64,000 nt of DNA, from contig CAJTFK010000008.1 of assembly GCA_910575505.1 (NCBI GenBank), positions 1-64,000 of the forward strand, read 5' to 3'. A program made the position numbers and the translations under genes. Of this stretch, positions 22,063-31,688 are shown piece by piece (position 1 is the first letter of the stretch; the number at the start of each line of letters is the position of its first letter). The notes beneath the pieces are model-generated. The model saw nothing but the letters and a program-made list of their open reading frames with translations, did no database searches and was not told the origin of the DNA. This stretch comes from Oscillospiraceae bacterium. Its GTDB lineage: Bacteria > Bacillota > Clostridia > Oscillospirales > Oscillospiraceae.

Positions 22063-25000
22063 ATGGTACGGAGACTGTATGTGGAAAAGCGTCCGGGACT
22101 CAGTCCCGAAGCCGGCGGCCTGCTGGCGGACCTCCGGGACTTCCTGGGCATTCAGGGCATCACCGGCGTCCGGATTCTCCACCGCTATGACGTGGAGCAT
22201 CTGGAGGACGCCGCCTTTGCCGAGGCCCGGCGGACGGTGTTCTCCGAGCCCCAGGCAGACGTGGTATGGGACGAGACGGTTCCCGTGGCCGGGGACTGCC
22301 CGAAGTGGTCCCTGGCGGTGGAGGCCCTGCCGGGGCAGTTTGACCAGCGGGCGGACTCCGCCGCCCAGTGCGTCCAGCTCATGACCGGCGGGGAGCGGCC
22401 TTTGGTCCGGGCCGCCACGGAATACCTCTTTGAGAGCGCCGGAGAGGGCCCCTTCCCCTTTACGGAGGAAAACCTGGAGAAGATCCGGCGGCACCTCATC
22501 AACCCTGTGGAGTGCCGGGAGGCCTCTTTAGAGAAGCCGGACACCCTGGTCCGGAAGCACCCGGTCCCGGACCGTGTGGAGACCGTCTCCGGCTTTACCG
22601 CCATGGATGGGGATGCCCTGTCCGCCCTGCTGGACCGGCTGGGACTGGCCATGGACCTGGACGACCTGAAATTCCTGCAAACCTACTTCCGGGATACGGA
22701 GAAGCGGGACCCCACTGTCACCGAGGTGCGGGTGGTGGACACCTACTGGTCCGACCACTGCCGTCACACCACCTTCTCCACCCACATTCTGGAGGCAAAT
22801 ATTGAAAACGAGGCCGTAAAGACCGCCTACGCCCACTATCAGGAGCTGCGCCGGGAGGTCTACGGCGAGAGGGCCAAGGACCGCCCGGAGACCCTGATGG
22901 ACATTGCCACCATTGCCGCCAAGGCCCTGAAAAAGCGGGGCCTGCTCCCGGAGCTGGACGAGAGCGAGGAGATCAACGCCTGTTCCATCCACGTCCCCGC
23001 CGAGGTGGACGGGGAGACTCAGGACTGGCTGCTGATGTTCAAAAACGAGACCCACAACCACCCCACGGAAATTGAGCCCTTCGGCGGCGCGGCCACCTGC
23101 ATCGGCGGCTGCATCCGGGATCCCCTGTCCGGCCGGGCCTATGTCCACCAGGCCATGCGCCTCACCGGCTGCGGCGACCCCCGAACCCCTGTGGAGCAGA
23201 CCCTGCCGGGGAAGCTCCCCCAGCGGAAAATCTGCCAGACGGCGGCGGCGGGCTATTCCTCCTACGGCAACCAGATCGGCCTGGCCACCGGCCATGTGGC
23301 GGAGCTCTATCACCCGGGATATGTCGCCAAGCACATGGAAGTGGGGGCGGTTGTCGGCGCGGCCCCGGCGGCGAACGTCCGCCGGGAGCGGCCCGCCCCC
23401 GGGGACGTGGTGATTCTTCTGGGAGGCCGCACAGGCCGGGACGGCATCGGCGGAGCCACGGGCTCCTCCAAGAGCCACAATCAGAAATCCCTCCAGACCA
23501 TGGCCAGCGAGGTACAGAAGGGCAACGCCCCGGAGGAGCGGAAGATTCAGCGCCTCTTCCGGAACGGGGAGGTCACCCGCCTCATCAAGCGCTGCAACGA
23601 CTTCGGCGCGGGAGGCGTGTCCGTGGCCATCGGCGAGCTGGCCGACGGCCTCACCATCGACCTGGACGCGGTGCGCAAAAAATACGACGGCCTGGACGGC
23701 ACGGAGCTGGCTATTTCCGAGAGCCAGGAGCGCATGGCGGTGGTGGTGGCCCCCCAGGACGCGGAAGCCTTCATCGTCGCCGCCCGGGCGGAGAATCTGG
23801 AGGCGTATCAGGTGGCCGTGGTGACGGCGGAGCCCCGGATGGTCATGCGGTGGCAAGGGGAAACCATTGTCAGTCTCAGCCGGGAATTCCTGAACTCCAA
23901 CGGTGCGGTGAAGCGGGCCACCGTTTACGTGCCTCCCCATGATGACAATGCGGGCTTCCATCTGAGAGAGGAGCGATTCGACTCCTTCGAGGATATGGCC
24001 GCAAGCCTCACCTGCGCCTCCCGCCGGGGATTGGTGGAACGCTTTGACGGCTCCATCGGCGCGGGCAGTTTGCTGATGCCCTTCGGCGGCAAATTCCAGA
24101 GGACCCCCGCCCAGGTCATGGCGGCGCTGCTGCCGGTTCTGCCGGGGCAGGAGACGGAGCAGGCCAGCGTCATGTCCTGGGCCTGCGATCCCGAGGAGAT
24201 GTCCGTTGACCCGTTCTGCGGCGCTTATACCGCCGTGGAGGAGTCCATCACAAAGCTGGTGGCCGCAGGGGCGGACTACCGGAAGGTCTACCTCACCCTC
24301 CAGGAATATTTTGAAAAGCTCCGCACGAACCCGGCCAGCTGGGGCAAGCCCTTTGCCGCCCTGCTGGGGGCCATGGAGGCCCAGATGGACTACGGCGCGG
24401 CGGCCATTGGCGGCAAGGATTCCATGTCCGGGTCCTTCCTGGATATGGACGTGCCCCCGACGCTGGTCTCCTTCGCCATCGCCCCCATCAGGGCCCATGA
24501 GCTCATCACGCCGGAGTTCAAGGAGCCGGGACATCCCGTGTACTTCTTCTGCGGCGGCGGAAAGACCGAGGACATCAAGGCGTGCTGGGACCGGTACCAC
24601 GCCCTGTGCCAGGCGGGCAAGGTGAAAGCCGCCTGGGCCCTGACGGAGGGCGCGGCGGCGGAAGCGGTGATGAAGATGTCCTTCGGCAACCGCATCGGCT
24701 TCGACGTGAAAAATGTCAAACAGAAGGTTGAGAACTATTTCTGGTCCATCAGCAATCCCCACTCCATCATTGCCGAGCTGTCCGAGGAGGTTCCCGAGGA
24801 ATGGGGAATTTCCAAAATCGGCGAGACCGTGGCGGAACACACCATCACGCTGAAGCACCGCCGGTTCGGAAAGCCGGAGCGCTACTCCGTTGATAAGCTG
24901 TTGGACCTGAACGAGTCCGTACTGGCGGACGTGTATCCCACCCGGGCCTTTGTTTCCGGCGAGACCCCTGAGCTGCCCTGCCCCGCCTTCACCCGGCCCG

Positions 25001-25821
25001 TCCCCAGGATTGGCGCGGCCAGGCCCAGGGTCCTCATCCCCGTTTTCCCCGGCACCAATTGCGAGTACGACAGCGCCCGGGCCGCTCAGAGGGCGGGGCT
25101 GGAGGCGGAAATCTTCGTCATCAACAACCAGTCCGCCGCCGACGTGGCGGAGTCCGCCGCCGCCTTCGCGCAAAAGCTGCGGCAGAGTCAGATTCTCTTC
25201 CTGCCCGGCGGCTTCTCCGGCGGCGACGAGCCCGACGGCTCCGGCAAGTTCATCACGGCCTTCCTCCGGGGTCCGGAGACCTCCGAGGCGGTGATGGACC
25301 TGCTGAAGAACCGGGACGGCCTGGCCCTGGGCATCTGCAACGGCTTTCAGGCCCTGGTCAAGCTGGGTCTGGCGCCCTACGGTGAGATTGTGGACTGCGG
25401 AGAGCAGGACCCCACCCTGACCTTTAACGTCATCGGGCGGCACCAGTCCAGAATCGTCCGCACCCGCATTGTCTCCAACCGCTCCCCCTGGCTGGCCCGG
25501 GTAAAGCCCGGCGAGATTTACGCCGTTCCTGTCTCCCACGGCGAAGGGCGGTTCCTCTGCCCGCCGGATCTGCTGCAAAAACTGGCGGACAACGGCCAGA
25601 TTGCCACCCAGTACGCGGACCTCAACGGAAGTCCTTCCATGGCCCCGGATTTCAACCCCAACGGCTCTGTCTGGGCGGTGGAGGGCATCACCTCCCCCGA
25701 CGGGCGGGTCTTCGGCAAGATGGGCCACGCCGAACGGGTGGGCCCCGGCCTGTACCGGAATGTTCCCGGCAATTATGACCTGGGCCTGTTCCAGTCGGCC
25801 AGGGACTATTTCAGCCTGTGA
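22063..25821 (+). CDS. purL: PurL, single-chain FGAM synthase (PurL+PurQ fusion)
   Basis: 1252 aa. The synthase part has VRVVDTYWSDHCRHTTF (about 223-239), FKNETHNHPTEIEPFGGAATC (about 327-347) and ATGSSKSHNQKS; the C-terminal 260 residues are a class I glutamine amidotransferase, with PGGFSGGDEPDG and the nucleophile Cys in LALGICNGFQALVK. This is the large fused form seen in many Clostridia and enterobacteria, so no separate purS or purQ is needed. It makes FGAM from FGAR and glutamine, and is the last gene of the purine cluster. Confidence 0.96.
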   Translation: MVRRLYVEKRPGLSPEAGGLLADLRDFLGIQGITGVRILHRYDVEHLEDAAFAEARRTVFSEPQADVVWDETVPVAGDCPKWSLAVEALPGQFDQRADSAAQCVQLMTGGERPLVRAATEYLFESAGEGPFPFTEENLEKIRRHLINPVECREASLEKPDTLVRKHPVPDRVETVSGFTAMDGDALSALLDRLGLAMDLDDLKFLQTYFRDTEKRDPTVTEVRVVDTYWSDHCRHTTFSTHILEANIENEAVKTAYAHYQELRREVYGERAKDRPETLMDIATIAAKALKKRGLLPELDESEEINACSIHVPAEVDGETQDWLLMFKNETHNHPTEIEPFGGAATCIGGCIRDPLSGRAYVHQAMRLTGCGDPRTPVEQTLPGKLPQRKICQTAAAGYSSYGNQIGLATGHVAELYHPGYVAKHMEVGAVVGAAPAANVRRERPAPGDVVILLGGRTGRDGIGGATGSSKSHNQKSLQTMASEVQKGNAPEERKIQRLFRNGEVTRLIKRCNDFGAGGVSVAIGELADGLTIDLDAVRKKYDGLDGTELAISESQERMAVVVAPQDAEAFIVAARAENLEAYQVAVVTAEPRMVMRWQGETIVSLSREFLNSNGAVKRATVYVPPHDDNAGFHLREERFDSFEDMAASLTCASRRGLVERFDGSIGAGSLLMPFGGKFQRTPAQVMAALLPVLPGQETEQASVMSWACDPEEMSVDPFCGAYTAVEESITKLVAAGADYRKVYLTLQEYFEKLRTNPASWGKPFAALLGAMEAQMDYGAAAIGGKDSMSGSFLDMDVPPTLVSFAIAPIRAHELITPEFKEPGHPVYFFCGGGKTEDIKACWDRYHALCQAGKVKAAWALTEGAAAEAVMKMSFGNRIGFDVKNVKQKVENYFWSISNPHSIIAELSEEVPEEWGISKIGETVAEHTITLKHRRFGKPERYSVDKLLDLNESVLADVYPTRAFVSGETPELPCPAFTRPVPRIGAARPRVLIPVFPGTNCEYDSARAAQRAGLEAEIFVINNQSAADVAESAAAFAQKLRQSQILFLPGGFSGGDEPDGSGKFITAFLRGPETSEAVMDLLKNRDGLALGICNGFQALVKLGLAPYGEIVDCGEQDPTLTFNVIGRHQSRIVRTRIVSNRSPWLARVKPGEIYAVPVSHGEGRFLCPPDLLQKLADNGQIATQYADLNGSPSMAPDFNPNGSVWAVEGITSPDGRVFGKMGHAERVGPGLYRNVPGNYDLGLFQSARDYFSL

Positions 25822-25949
25822 GCCCGGACCCTGCCGGATCGGATGCAAAACGTCCCATTCAGCCTCATGTATCCGGATGGATGCAATACCTGAATCGTAC
25901 GTCCAGTGATGTAAAGTCCGGTTCAGCACAACAGAGGTGAATCACAAAA

Positions 25950-26390
25950 ATGGTATGGCTGAATCCCGATGATTACAAAAGCCAGGAATATGTGGAATTA
26001 AGGTTAAACGCGCCAAAAACCGAACAAATATGTCTGGACTTTAACCCTCTCAGAATGTCCTGCAGCCCTGATTGGAATCCATTGTGGGAAGAGTGGCATT
26101 GCTACAGGTCGCCGTTAAGAATCTATAAGCAGGATTATGGGCTGTTGCTTGGCTTCTTCGACGAGATATATCCCATTCAAGATGCGCTTGACGGAACATC
26201 AGAACCGGTTTTTGACATATGTTCTTATAATTGGATTGGAAAAAGTGATTGGTTCAGGCTTATTGATGTGATAGAACGGGATTTAGAACGGGTTCATGGC
26301 GGTAAAAAAGTATTTCTTACGGATTTCCTTGCATGGGTAAAAGAGGCGCTTAAACATACGTCTATCATTGTAGTTGAGGGTAATTTATAA
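25950..26390 (+). CDS. hypothetical protein, immunity-protein-like
   Basis: 146 aa, not recognised. It is distinctly AT-richer than the purine genes. The composition (many Trp/Tyr/Asp/Glu, short, acidic, no membrane segment; e.g. CSYNWIGKSDWFRLIDVIE) recalls orphan immunity proteins of contact-dependent toxin systems, but no toxin lies nearby. An AGAGGTG site lies 11-12 bases before the ATG. A strong terminator follows about 55 bases downstream, so it looks like a single-gene acquisition. Confidence 0.6.
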   Translation: MVWLNPDDYKSQEYVELRLNAPKTEQICLDFNPLRMSCSPDWNPLWEEWHCYRSPLRIYKQDYGLLLGFFDEIYPIQDALDGTSEPVFDICSYNWIGKSDWFRLIDVIERDLERVHGGKKVFLTDFLAWVKEALKHTSIIVVEGNL

Positions 26391-26443
26391 AGATTCGTCT
26401 GTTTTCATCTCAGGACTTTGGGAATACAAGATCGGGAGACACG

Positions 26444-26476
26444 AAAAAGCCAGGACCCTTTCAGGTCCTGGCTTTT
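26444..26476. terminator. rho-independent terminator
   Basis: AAAAAGCCAGGACC pairs with GGTCCTGGCTTTT around a 6-base loop. It is symmetric with A- and T-runs, so it can stop transcription from both sides. Confidence 0.9.
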
Positions 26477-26585
26477 GTCCGCAGATTATAGTCACCGCAG
26501 TTGAAAAGAAGCATTTGCTTCTTTTCAACCTGTGCGGCGAATCATGGCAGCACAGGCCGAAAAGCGGACTTGCGGTGGTCTTCAT

Positions 26586-26668
26586 AGTCAGCACAGGGTT
26601 TTACCCGGCAGCAGCTTTGCCGCTGTTTGAAAATCGGTATGCACCGAATTTCAACTGTGTTGACTATA
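26586..26668. repeat. cloverleaf-like hairpin repeat, copy B
   Basis: Outer stem ATAGTCAGCACAG / CTGTGTTGACTAT (one wobble) encloses GGGT/ACCC, a CAGCGGCAAAGCTGCTG-type hairpin and a TCGGT/ACCGA hairpin. It is the inverse-orientation relative of the copy at 561-692; related hairpins continue left to about 26480. Its right end overlaps the last five codons and stop of the GNAT gene, so it supplies that protein's C-terminus. Confidence 0.7.
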
Positions 26669-27184
26669 TAGTTTTTTCTCGTAGCAGTTCAGAAGCTCGT
26701 GGATGTAGCCATGGAAAAAGAACTCCGTGGCTCCGGCCAGCCGGTAGCCGAGAGAGGGATACAGGCAGTTTGCGGGGACGTTGCCCTCCCAGGTGTCCAG
26801 ACGGATGACAGTTTTACCCTGGGCTCTGGCGGTCTCCTCACAGAAGGCCACCATCTGCTTGGCATACCCCCTGCCGGACCGGGCGGGATGGATGCAGAGG
26901 GTGTGGATGACGCCCACCTGGTCCGCCTCCGCCGGAATGGACCAGGGAATCCGGTCGTACTCCGGCAGCTGCTGGCCATTGAGATTCACCACGCCCCAGA
27001 GAGCGCCGTCCTCCTCTCCCACATAAAGCGTCCCGGCGTCCAGTGCCTGCCGTGCATCCCCTGTTGTAGGGTAGCTCCCCCGAAGCCAGTTGGTGTAGAC
27101 GGGGCCCTGGTCCTCCCGGTCGAAAATGGCCTCGTAGATTTCGCCGATCTGTGTCAAATCAGCAGCTTCAGCAAGTCGAAACAT
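26651..27184 (-). CDS. GNAT family N-acetyltransferase
   Basis: 177 aa with the GNAT core: N-terminal FRLAEAADLTQIGEIYEAIF, VGVIHTLCIHPARSGRGYAKQMV with the acetyl-CoA pyrophosphate loop (R/SGRGYA), and a final ANCLYPSLGYRLAG strand-helix. The acceptor substrate is not predictable. The C-terminal YSQHS is encoded by the inserted hairpin repeat. It appears to be transcribed alone on the minus strand. Confidence 0.9.
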   Translation of the reverse strand: MFRLAEAADLTQIGEIYEAIFDREDQGPVYTNWLRGSYPTTGDARQALDAGTLYVGEEDGALWGVVNLNGQQLPEYDRIPWSIPAEADQVGVIHTLCIHPARSGRGYAKQMVAFCEETARAQGKTVIRLDTWEGNVPANCLYPSLGYRLAGATEFFFHGYIHELLNCYEKKLYSQHS

Positions 27185-27232
27185 AATGGTACCTCTTTCT
27201 CTTCCGGGGGAGGAATCCCCCGGACCCCCTCT

Positions 27233-27400
27233 TTTTTCTCCCGCGTTTCGGTCAGGTGCTCACGGATATCTGGAGCACGCGGCTGGGACCTGGGATTTCC
27301 GGTGGAAGAATCCCCTTTTTTGCTTCCGCGTTTTGGCGGGGCGTTCACGGGTGCCCGAAGCACGCGGCTGGGACTCCGGAGTGTCTGAGGGAGGCAGTTC
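27233..27400. repeat. two imperfect tandem repeats of about 85 bp
   Basis: TTTTTT-CTCCCGCGTTTCGG...GAGCACGCGGCTGGGACCT is followed by TTTTTTGCTTCCGCGTTTTGG...AAGCACGCGGCTGGGACTC. Shared blocks are CCGCGTTT and GCACGCGGCTGGGAC. It fills the gap between the GNAT and ftsH genes together with a GGGGGA/TCCCCC hairpin. Confidence 0.6.
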
Positions 27401-27432
27401 CCGGACGTTCAGTTTCCGCCCCGGATGGGCGC

Positions 27433-29634
27433 TCAGTGTCCGGCGGGGTCTTTGGGCTCCTCGCCATCCGCGTTTCTCTTGCCGCTGTCCCCGGTTTCAG
27501 CCGGTTCCTCCGGCGCACCGGCCTCGTCCTTCTCCAGAAGATCCGCCGGGGGCTCAATCTTCTGAGAAATCATGTGGACCTTTTGGGCCGGGGCCTCAAT
27601 CTCCGCCGGGCGGGTGGAGGCATAGGGGTTTTCCACCTGCTCCGGGTCCCGGCCCTCGATAATGGCCACCATCTCGCCGCCGGTGATGGTTTCCTTTTCC
27701 AGCAGGTAGGCCACCACCTTGTCCATGTCCTCCCGGCAGCTCTTGATGATGTCCACGGCACTGGCATAGCACTCGTCCAGCAGCACCTTCACCGCCTTGT
27801 CCATGGCGGCGGCGGTGTCCTGGGCGCAGTCCATGCCATAGCCCCCGTCCAGGTACTGGTTCCGCCGGGAGGCCAGGGCCATCATGCCGAATTCCTCGCT
27901 CATGCCGAACATGGCCACCATGTTCCGGGCCACGCTGGTGGCGTCCTGAATGTCCTGGGAGGCCCCGTTGGTCATGGTGTCCATCACCACCTCCTCGGCG
28001 GCCCGCCCGCCCATGGAGACGGTGATTTTTGCCATCAGCTCGTCTTTGGTGCGCAGCTCGGTCTTGTCCTCCTCGGGCATCAGCAGCGTGTAGCCCAGAG
28101 AACCCTGTGTGTGGGGAACAATGGTGATTTTCTGCACCGGCTCGGTGTTCTTCTGCTTATAGGCCACCATGGCGTGGCCCACCTCGTGATAGGCCACCAG
28201 TTTTTTCTCGAATTCCGTCAGGACGCTGCCCTTCTTCTCCGTGCCGGCGATGACCAGCTCGAAGGCGGCCAGCATGTCTTCCTGCGTCACCAGCTTCCGG
28301 CCCTTCCGGACGGCCCGGAGGGCGGCCTCGTTGACCAGATTGGCAAGGTCCGCGCCTACGCAGCCGGCAGTGGCCAGGGCGACCTTTTTGAGGTTCACGT
28401 CCTCCGCCAGCTTGATGTTCCGGGTGTGAACCTGGAGTGTGGCGATGCGGCCCGCCAGATTGGGACGGTCAATGGTGATGCGCCGGTCGAAGCGGCCGGG
28501 ACGCAGCAGGGCCTGGTCCAGCACCTCCGGGCGGTTGGTGGCCGCCAGAAGGATGACGCCCTTGGTGGGGTCGAAGCCGTCCATCTCCGCCAGCAGCTGG
28601 TTCAGGGTCTGCTCCCGCTCGTCGTTGCCGCCCATGCGGTTGTCCCGGGATTTGCCGATGGTGTCGATCTCGTCGATGAAGACGATGCAGGGGGCCACCT
28701 TGCTGGCCTCCTTGAAGAGGTCCCGGACCCGGGACGCGCCCACGCCCACGAACATCTCCACAAAGTCGGAACCGGAGATGGAGAAGAAGGGCACGCTGGC
28801 CTCTCCGGCCACGGCCTTGGCCAGCAGGGTTTTGCCGGTGCCCGGAGGGCCCACCAGCAGAGCGCCCTTGGGGAGCTTGGCGCCGATTTCCGTGTACTTC
28901 CCGGGATTGTGGAGGAAGTCGATGATTTCCGTCAGGGATTCCTTGGCCTCATCCTGACCGGCCACGTCCTTGAAGGTGACGCCGGTGGACTTTTCCATAT
29001 AGACCTTGGCGTTGGACTTGCCCACGCCGCCGATGCCGCCCATGCCCCCCATGCCTTTCTTTGCCATCCAGCTCATGCCGAAGGACAGCACCAGCATGAT
29101 GACCAGGAAGGGCAGCAGGTTGATGAGGAACAGCAGAATGGGGCTGATGGGAGCCTGATAGTCCTCATTGACCCGGACGCCCTGCTCCAGCAGCATGTCC
29201 ACTGTGGCGTCGTTGGACTGAATCTGAACGGTGAAGAGCTCCAGGGTGACCCGCTGCTCCTGGCCCAGGACGTCCTGATAGACATAGCCGTCAAAGCCGG
29301 GGTCCGTTTCGGTCTTCTCAACGATGGTCCGGGTATAGACAACGCCCTGGGGGTCGGTGTAGGTTTTGCCCTCCTTCAGCGTAATCAGGAGGATGGCCTC
29401 GTCAGTGTCAAAGTCCACCGCGTCCACATCGCCGCTTTCCACCATATCCAGGAACTGGCTGTATTCCATCTCGACGGAGGAAGCCCGGTGTCCGGCGCTG
29501 GTCATGTAGTTGGTGGCGTAGCTGACGACGGCGGTCAGCAGCAGGGCCCAGCAGATCAGGTGAATAAAGCCCCGCCAGTTGTTATTGGTGTTTTTGCCGT
29601 CTCCCGGCTTGTTGTTTTTGTTGTTCTGGTCCAT
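27433..29634 (-). CDS. ftsH: FtsH, ATP-dependent membrane zinc metalloprotease
   Basis: 733 aa from the ATG at 29634 (AAAGGAG upstream); the open frame extends further without a site. Order: N-terminal membrane segment ([18 protein letters not shown]), an extracytoplasmic region, a second membrane segment ([19 protein letters not shown]), AAA+ domain with GPPGTGKT, pore loop [17 protein letters not shown] and [12 protein letters not shown], then the protease zinc motif HEVGH in [13 protein letters not shown]. It degrades misassembled membrane proteins and short-lived regulators. The acidic Pro/Glu-rich tail is longer than usual. Confidence 0.95.
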   Translation of the reverse strand: MDQNNKNNKPGDGKNTNNNWRGFIHLICWALLLTAVVSYATNYMTSAGHRASSVEMEYSQFLDMVESGDVDAVDFDTDEAILLITLKEGKTYTDPQGVVYTRTIVEKTETDPGFDGYVYQDVLGQEQRVTLELFTVQIQSNDATVDMLLEQGVRVNEDYQAPISPILLFLINLLPFLVIMLVLSFGMSWMAKKGMGGMGGIGGVGKSNAKVYMEKSTGVTFKDVAGQDEAKESLTEIIDFLHNPGKYTEIGAKLPKGALLVGPPGTGKTLLAKAVAGEASVPFFSISGSDFVEMFVGVGASRVRDLFKEASKVAPCIVFIDEIDTIGKSRDNRMGGNDEREQTLNQLLAEMDGFDPTKGVILLAATNRPEVLDQALLRPGRFDRRITIDRPNLAGRIATLQVHTRNIKLAEDVNLKKVALATAGCVGADLANLVNEAALRAVRKGRKLVTQEDMLAAFELVIAGTEKKGSVLTEFEKKLVAYHEVGHAMVAYKQKNTEPVQKITIVPHTQGSLGYTLLMPEEDKTELRTKDELMAKITVSMGGRAAEEVVMDTMTNGASQDIQDATSVARNMVAMFGMSEEFGMMALASRRNQYLDGGYGMDCAQDTAAAMDKAVKVLLDECYASAVDIIKSCREDMDKVVAYLLEKETITGGEMVAIIEGRDPEQVENPYASTRPAEIEAPAQKVHMISQKIEPPADLLEKDEAGAPEEPAETGDSGKRNADGEEPKDPAGH

Positions 29635-29955
29635 GTATGGAAGACTCCTTTCAGAGAAACGCGAAATGAGCAGAAGATAGCCGCCGCGGCTGATAAAAAA
29701 GCGAAGCACCTGTTTCCCCGGAGGGACGCCGTGCCTCTAAGGGGCAGAGCCCCGTAAAAAAAGAGACGTGCGGTCAACTCAGAGAGCCGCACGCGTCCCT
29801 GATGGCCGTGAAACGGTTCTGCGTTTGGAGAATGACCGGCGGTTTTTGCCGGACCTGAAAGCCGCCTGCCGGTTTGGAAGTTCTGACCGGTATGGCTGAC
29901 GCGGCTGAAAAGAAGTGAGGTATAGAGTGCTTCCGAACCGAACGGCCGGAAGCAG

Positions 29956-30020
29956 GAACCTGTTTTCACAGCCGGGGAATGCCGGGCGGGGACCTTTCCT
30001 GCCAAGCGGGGGGATGTTCC
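29956..30020. mobile_element. left-end fragment of a GAACCTGT-type MITE
   Basis: GAACCTGTTTTCACAGCCGGGGA resembles in parts the ends of the elements at 39786 and 61968. No matching right end was found. It lies in the 29635-30135 gap, which otherwise holds GC-rich hairpins (such as GTGCGG/CCGCAC near 29770) and nothing recognised. Confidence 0.4.
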
Positions 30021-30135
30021 TCCCTTTTGCCGTTTGCGCTGACATCAGGCTGTTTCCTGGTCTTTTATCAGAATAACGATGTGAACAGTTATCTGGCATG
30101 AATAACTGCCCGGTCAGGTATCGTTTGGATCATTC

Positions 30136-30372
30136 TTACATCTTCCCCATATAGAGAATTTGAGCGAATGACCTGAACTGAATGGCATTCCGCTTTATAT
30201 CATTTGCGGGAGAGACGGAATAGTCCTCTACCCGGGCTGCCATTTGCTCAGGAAATGACGGAGTCGTTTTATTTTCCCATTCATCGGGATTTTGTTCAAA
30301 ATCCTTCGACAGCAGATTCAGGAAATAAACAAAATCGGCTTTGCTTTCTATTTTGTCGATTAGGTCAATCAT
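30136..30372 (-). CDS. DUF7660-like small protein
   Basis: 78 aa. IDKIESKADFVYFLNLLSKD...NPDEWENKT matches the start of the DUF7660 family, acidic small proteins that often sit near toxin-immunity loci. The tail after residue 40 is less typical and may be altered. The gene is AT-rich relative to its surroundings. A GGAGG lies 18 bases upstream and instead serves a five-codon frame whose TGA overlaps this ATG, hinting at coupled translation or a decayed start. Confidence 0.6.
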   Translation of the reverse strand: MIDLIDKIESKADFVYFLNLLSKDFEQNPDEWENKTTPSFPEQMAARVEDYSVSPANDIKRNAIQFRSFAQILYMGKM

Positions 30373-30479
30373 ATAACTTTTACCATGCAGCCTCCGATTG
30401 ATTACTCTGGTCTGGCCATATTATGGTCGGTTTTCAGCTTCAGCCGGTAATTCGTCAAATTGCCGGAGCTTCTGGCAGA

Positions 30480-30598
30480 CAGCACGAAAGGCAAAAGGGA
30501 CAGATTTTCTGCGGCATTCCTGACAGATTGCAGGGGGAACCGGCGCGGCATGGCGGGGAAAAGACCGCTCAGACGGCGGCTGTGAATACAGGCTTCAG
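30480..30598. mobile_element. degenerate MITE, right-hand part
   Basis: The interior GCGGCATTCCTGACAGATTGCAGGG and GGCGCGGCATGGCGGG and the end TGTGAATACAGGCTTC match the family at 61968-62135 and 39786-39946. The left end is not recognisable. An open frame of 155 codons across it looks spurious. Confidence 0.5.
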
Positions 30599-30856
30599 GA
30601 TATCTGACGTTTGTCTGCCGCCGCCGTTCCGGAACCGGCCTGCCGGTTTTGGGCTGTGCCGAGTGTATAGTGCAGTATAACACAGAAACACGGCGGTCAC
30701 AAGGACAAACACATCTTTTTTCATGAAATTTCTGTGAATTCACCTGGAGCGCCTCCTGTTCCCTCTGACGGCAGAGCCCGGGAGGGGCTTCGGTGTCTTT
30801 TGGTCCGGGCATAAACCCTGTGCAAATTCCCACTTTATTGCCGCGCCGCTTTATGG

Positions 30857-30862
30857 TATACT
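30857..30862 (+). promoter_or_regulatory. -10 box upstream of rlmB
   Basis: TATACT sits about 45 bases before the rlmB ATG; a TTTATT/TTATTG sequence 16-18 bases upstream is a weak -35. Confidence 0.4.
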
Positions 30863-30907
30863 GTTCCATAACAACCGGCTGAATAACCGACAGAGAGGGA
30901 AGCGACC

Positions 30908-31672
30908 ATGGAAGACTGGAAGACGAGAAACGAAGAGGCCGACGGCGTCATTGAGGGCCGCAACGCGGTGATCGAGGCCCTGCGGGCCGGGACCGCCATT
31001 GACAAGATTTATCTCCAGAAGGGAGAGACGGACAAGACCCTGGGCCACATTGCCGCCAAGGCCCGTGCGGCCGGCACGGTGGTGGTGGAGGCGGACCGGC
31101 GGAAGCTGGACGCCATGAGCCGCACCCATGCCCATCAGGGCGTCATCGCCCTGGCGGCGGTGCGGGCCTATGCCTCGGTGGAGGAGATTCTCCGGTCGGC
31201 GGCGGACAAAGGGGAGCCTCCCCTGATTGTGGTCTGCGACGAGCTCAGCGATCCCCACAACCTGGGGGCGGTGATCCGGACGGCGGAGTGCGCCGGAGCC
31301 CATGGGGTGGTGATTCCCAAGCGGCGCAGCGCCGGACTGACGGCGGTGGTGGCCAAGACCTCCGCCGGGGCGGTGGCCCATGTGCCGGTGGCCCGGGTGC
31401 CGAACCTGCCCGCTCTGCTGGAGGAGCTGAAAAAACAGGGCCTTTGGGTTTTCGGTACGGCGGCGGACGGAGCCACCCGGCTCTATGACGCCGATCTGAA
31501 GGGCCCAGCCGCCATTGTCATCGGCAGCGAGGGGGAGGGCATGGGCCGTCTGGTGCGGGAGCACTGCGACGTGCTGGTGAGCATTCCCATGCGGGGAAAG
31601 CTGAACTCCCTGAACGCCTCGGCGGCGGCGGCCATTCTCCTGTATGAGGCGGTCCGCCAGCGGATGGAATGA
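30908..31672 (+). CDS. rlmB: RlmB/TrmH-type 23S rRNA 2'-O-methyltransferase
   Basis: 254 aa. The N-terminal substrate-binding domain (IEGRNAVIEALRAG...QKGETDKTLGHI) precedes the SPOUT knot with DELSDPHNLGAVIRTAECAGAHGVV, IVIGSEGEGMGRLV and VSIPMRGKLNSLNASAAAAILLYE, the three TrmH motifs. It methylates a guanosine ribose in 23S rRNA (Gm2251 in E. coli RlmB); the exact site here is assumed. The next gene begins 16 bases downstream and is probably co-transcribed. Confidence 0.93.
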   Translation: MEDWKTRNEEADGVIEGRNAVIEALRAGTAIDKIYLQKGETDKTLGHIAAKARAAGTVVVEADRRKLDAMSRTHAHQGVIALAAVRAYASVEEILRSAADKGEPPLIVVCDELSDPHNLGAVIRTAECAGAHGVVIPKRRSAGLTAVVAKTSAGAVAHVPVARVPNLPALLEELKKQGLWVFGTAADGATRLYDADLKGPAAIVIGSEGEGMGRLVREHCDVLVSIPMRGKLNSLNASAAAAILLYEAVRQRME

Positions 31673-31688
31673 AAAGCGAGGGGGAGAC

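Noticed and set aside
22528..25929. 1133-codon minus-strand open frame across purL
   Set aside because: Shadow of purL; His/Gly/Asp-rich composition without any recognisable motif.
30402..30869. 155-codon minus-strand open frame
   Set aside because: Covers a degenerate MITE and the rlmB promoter; no ribosome binding site or family.
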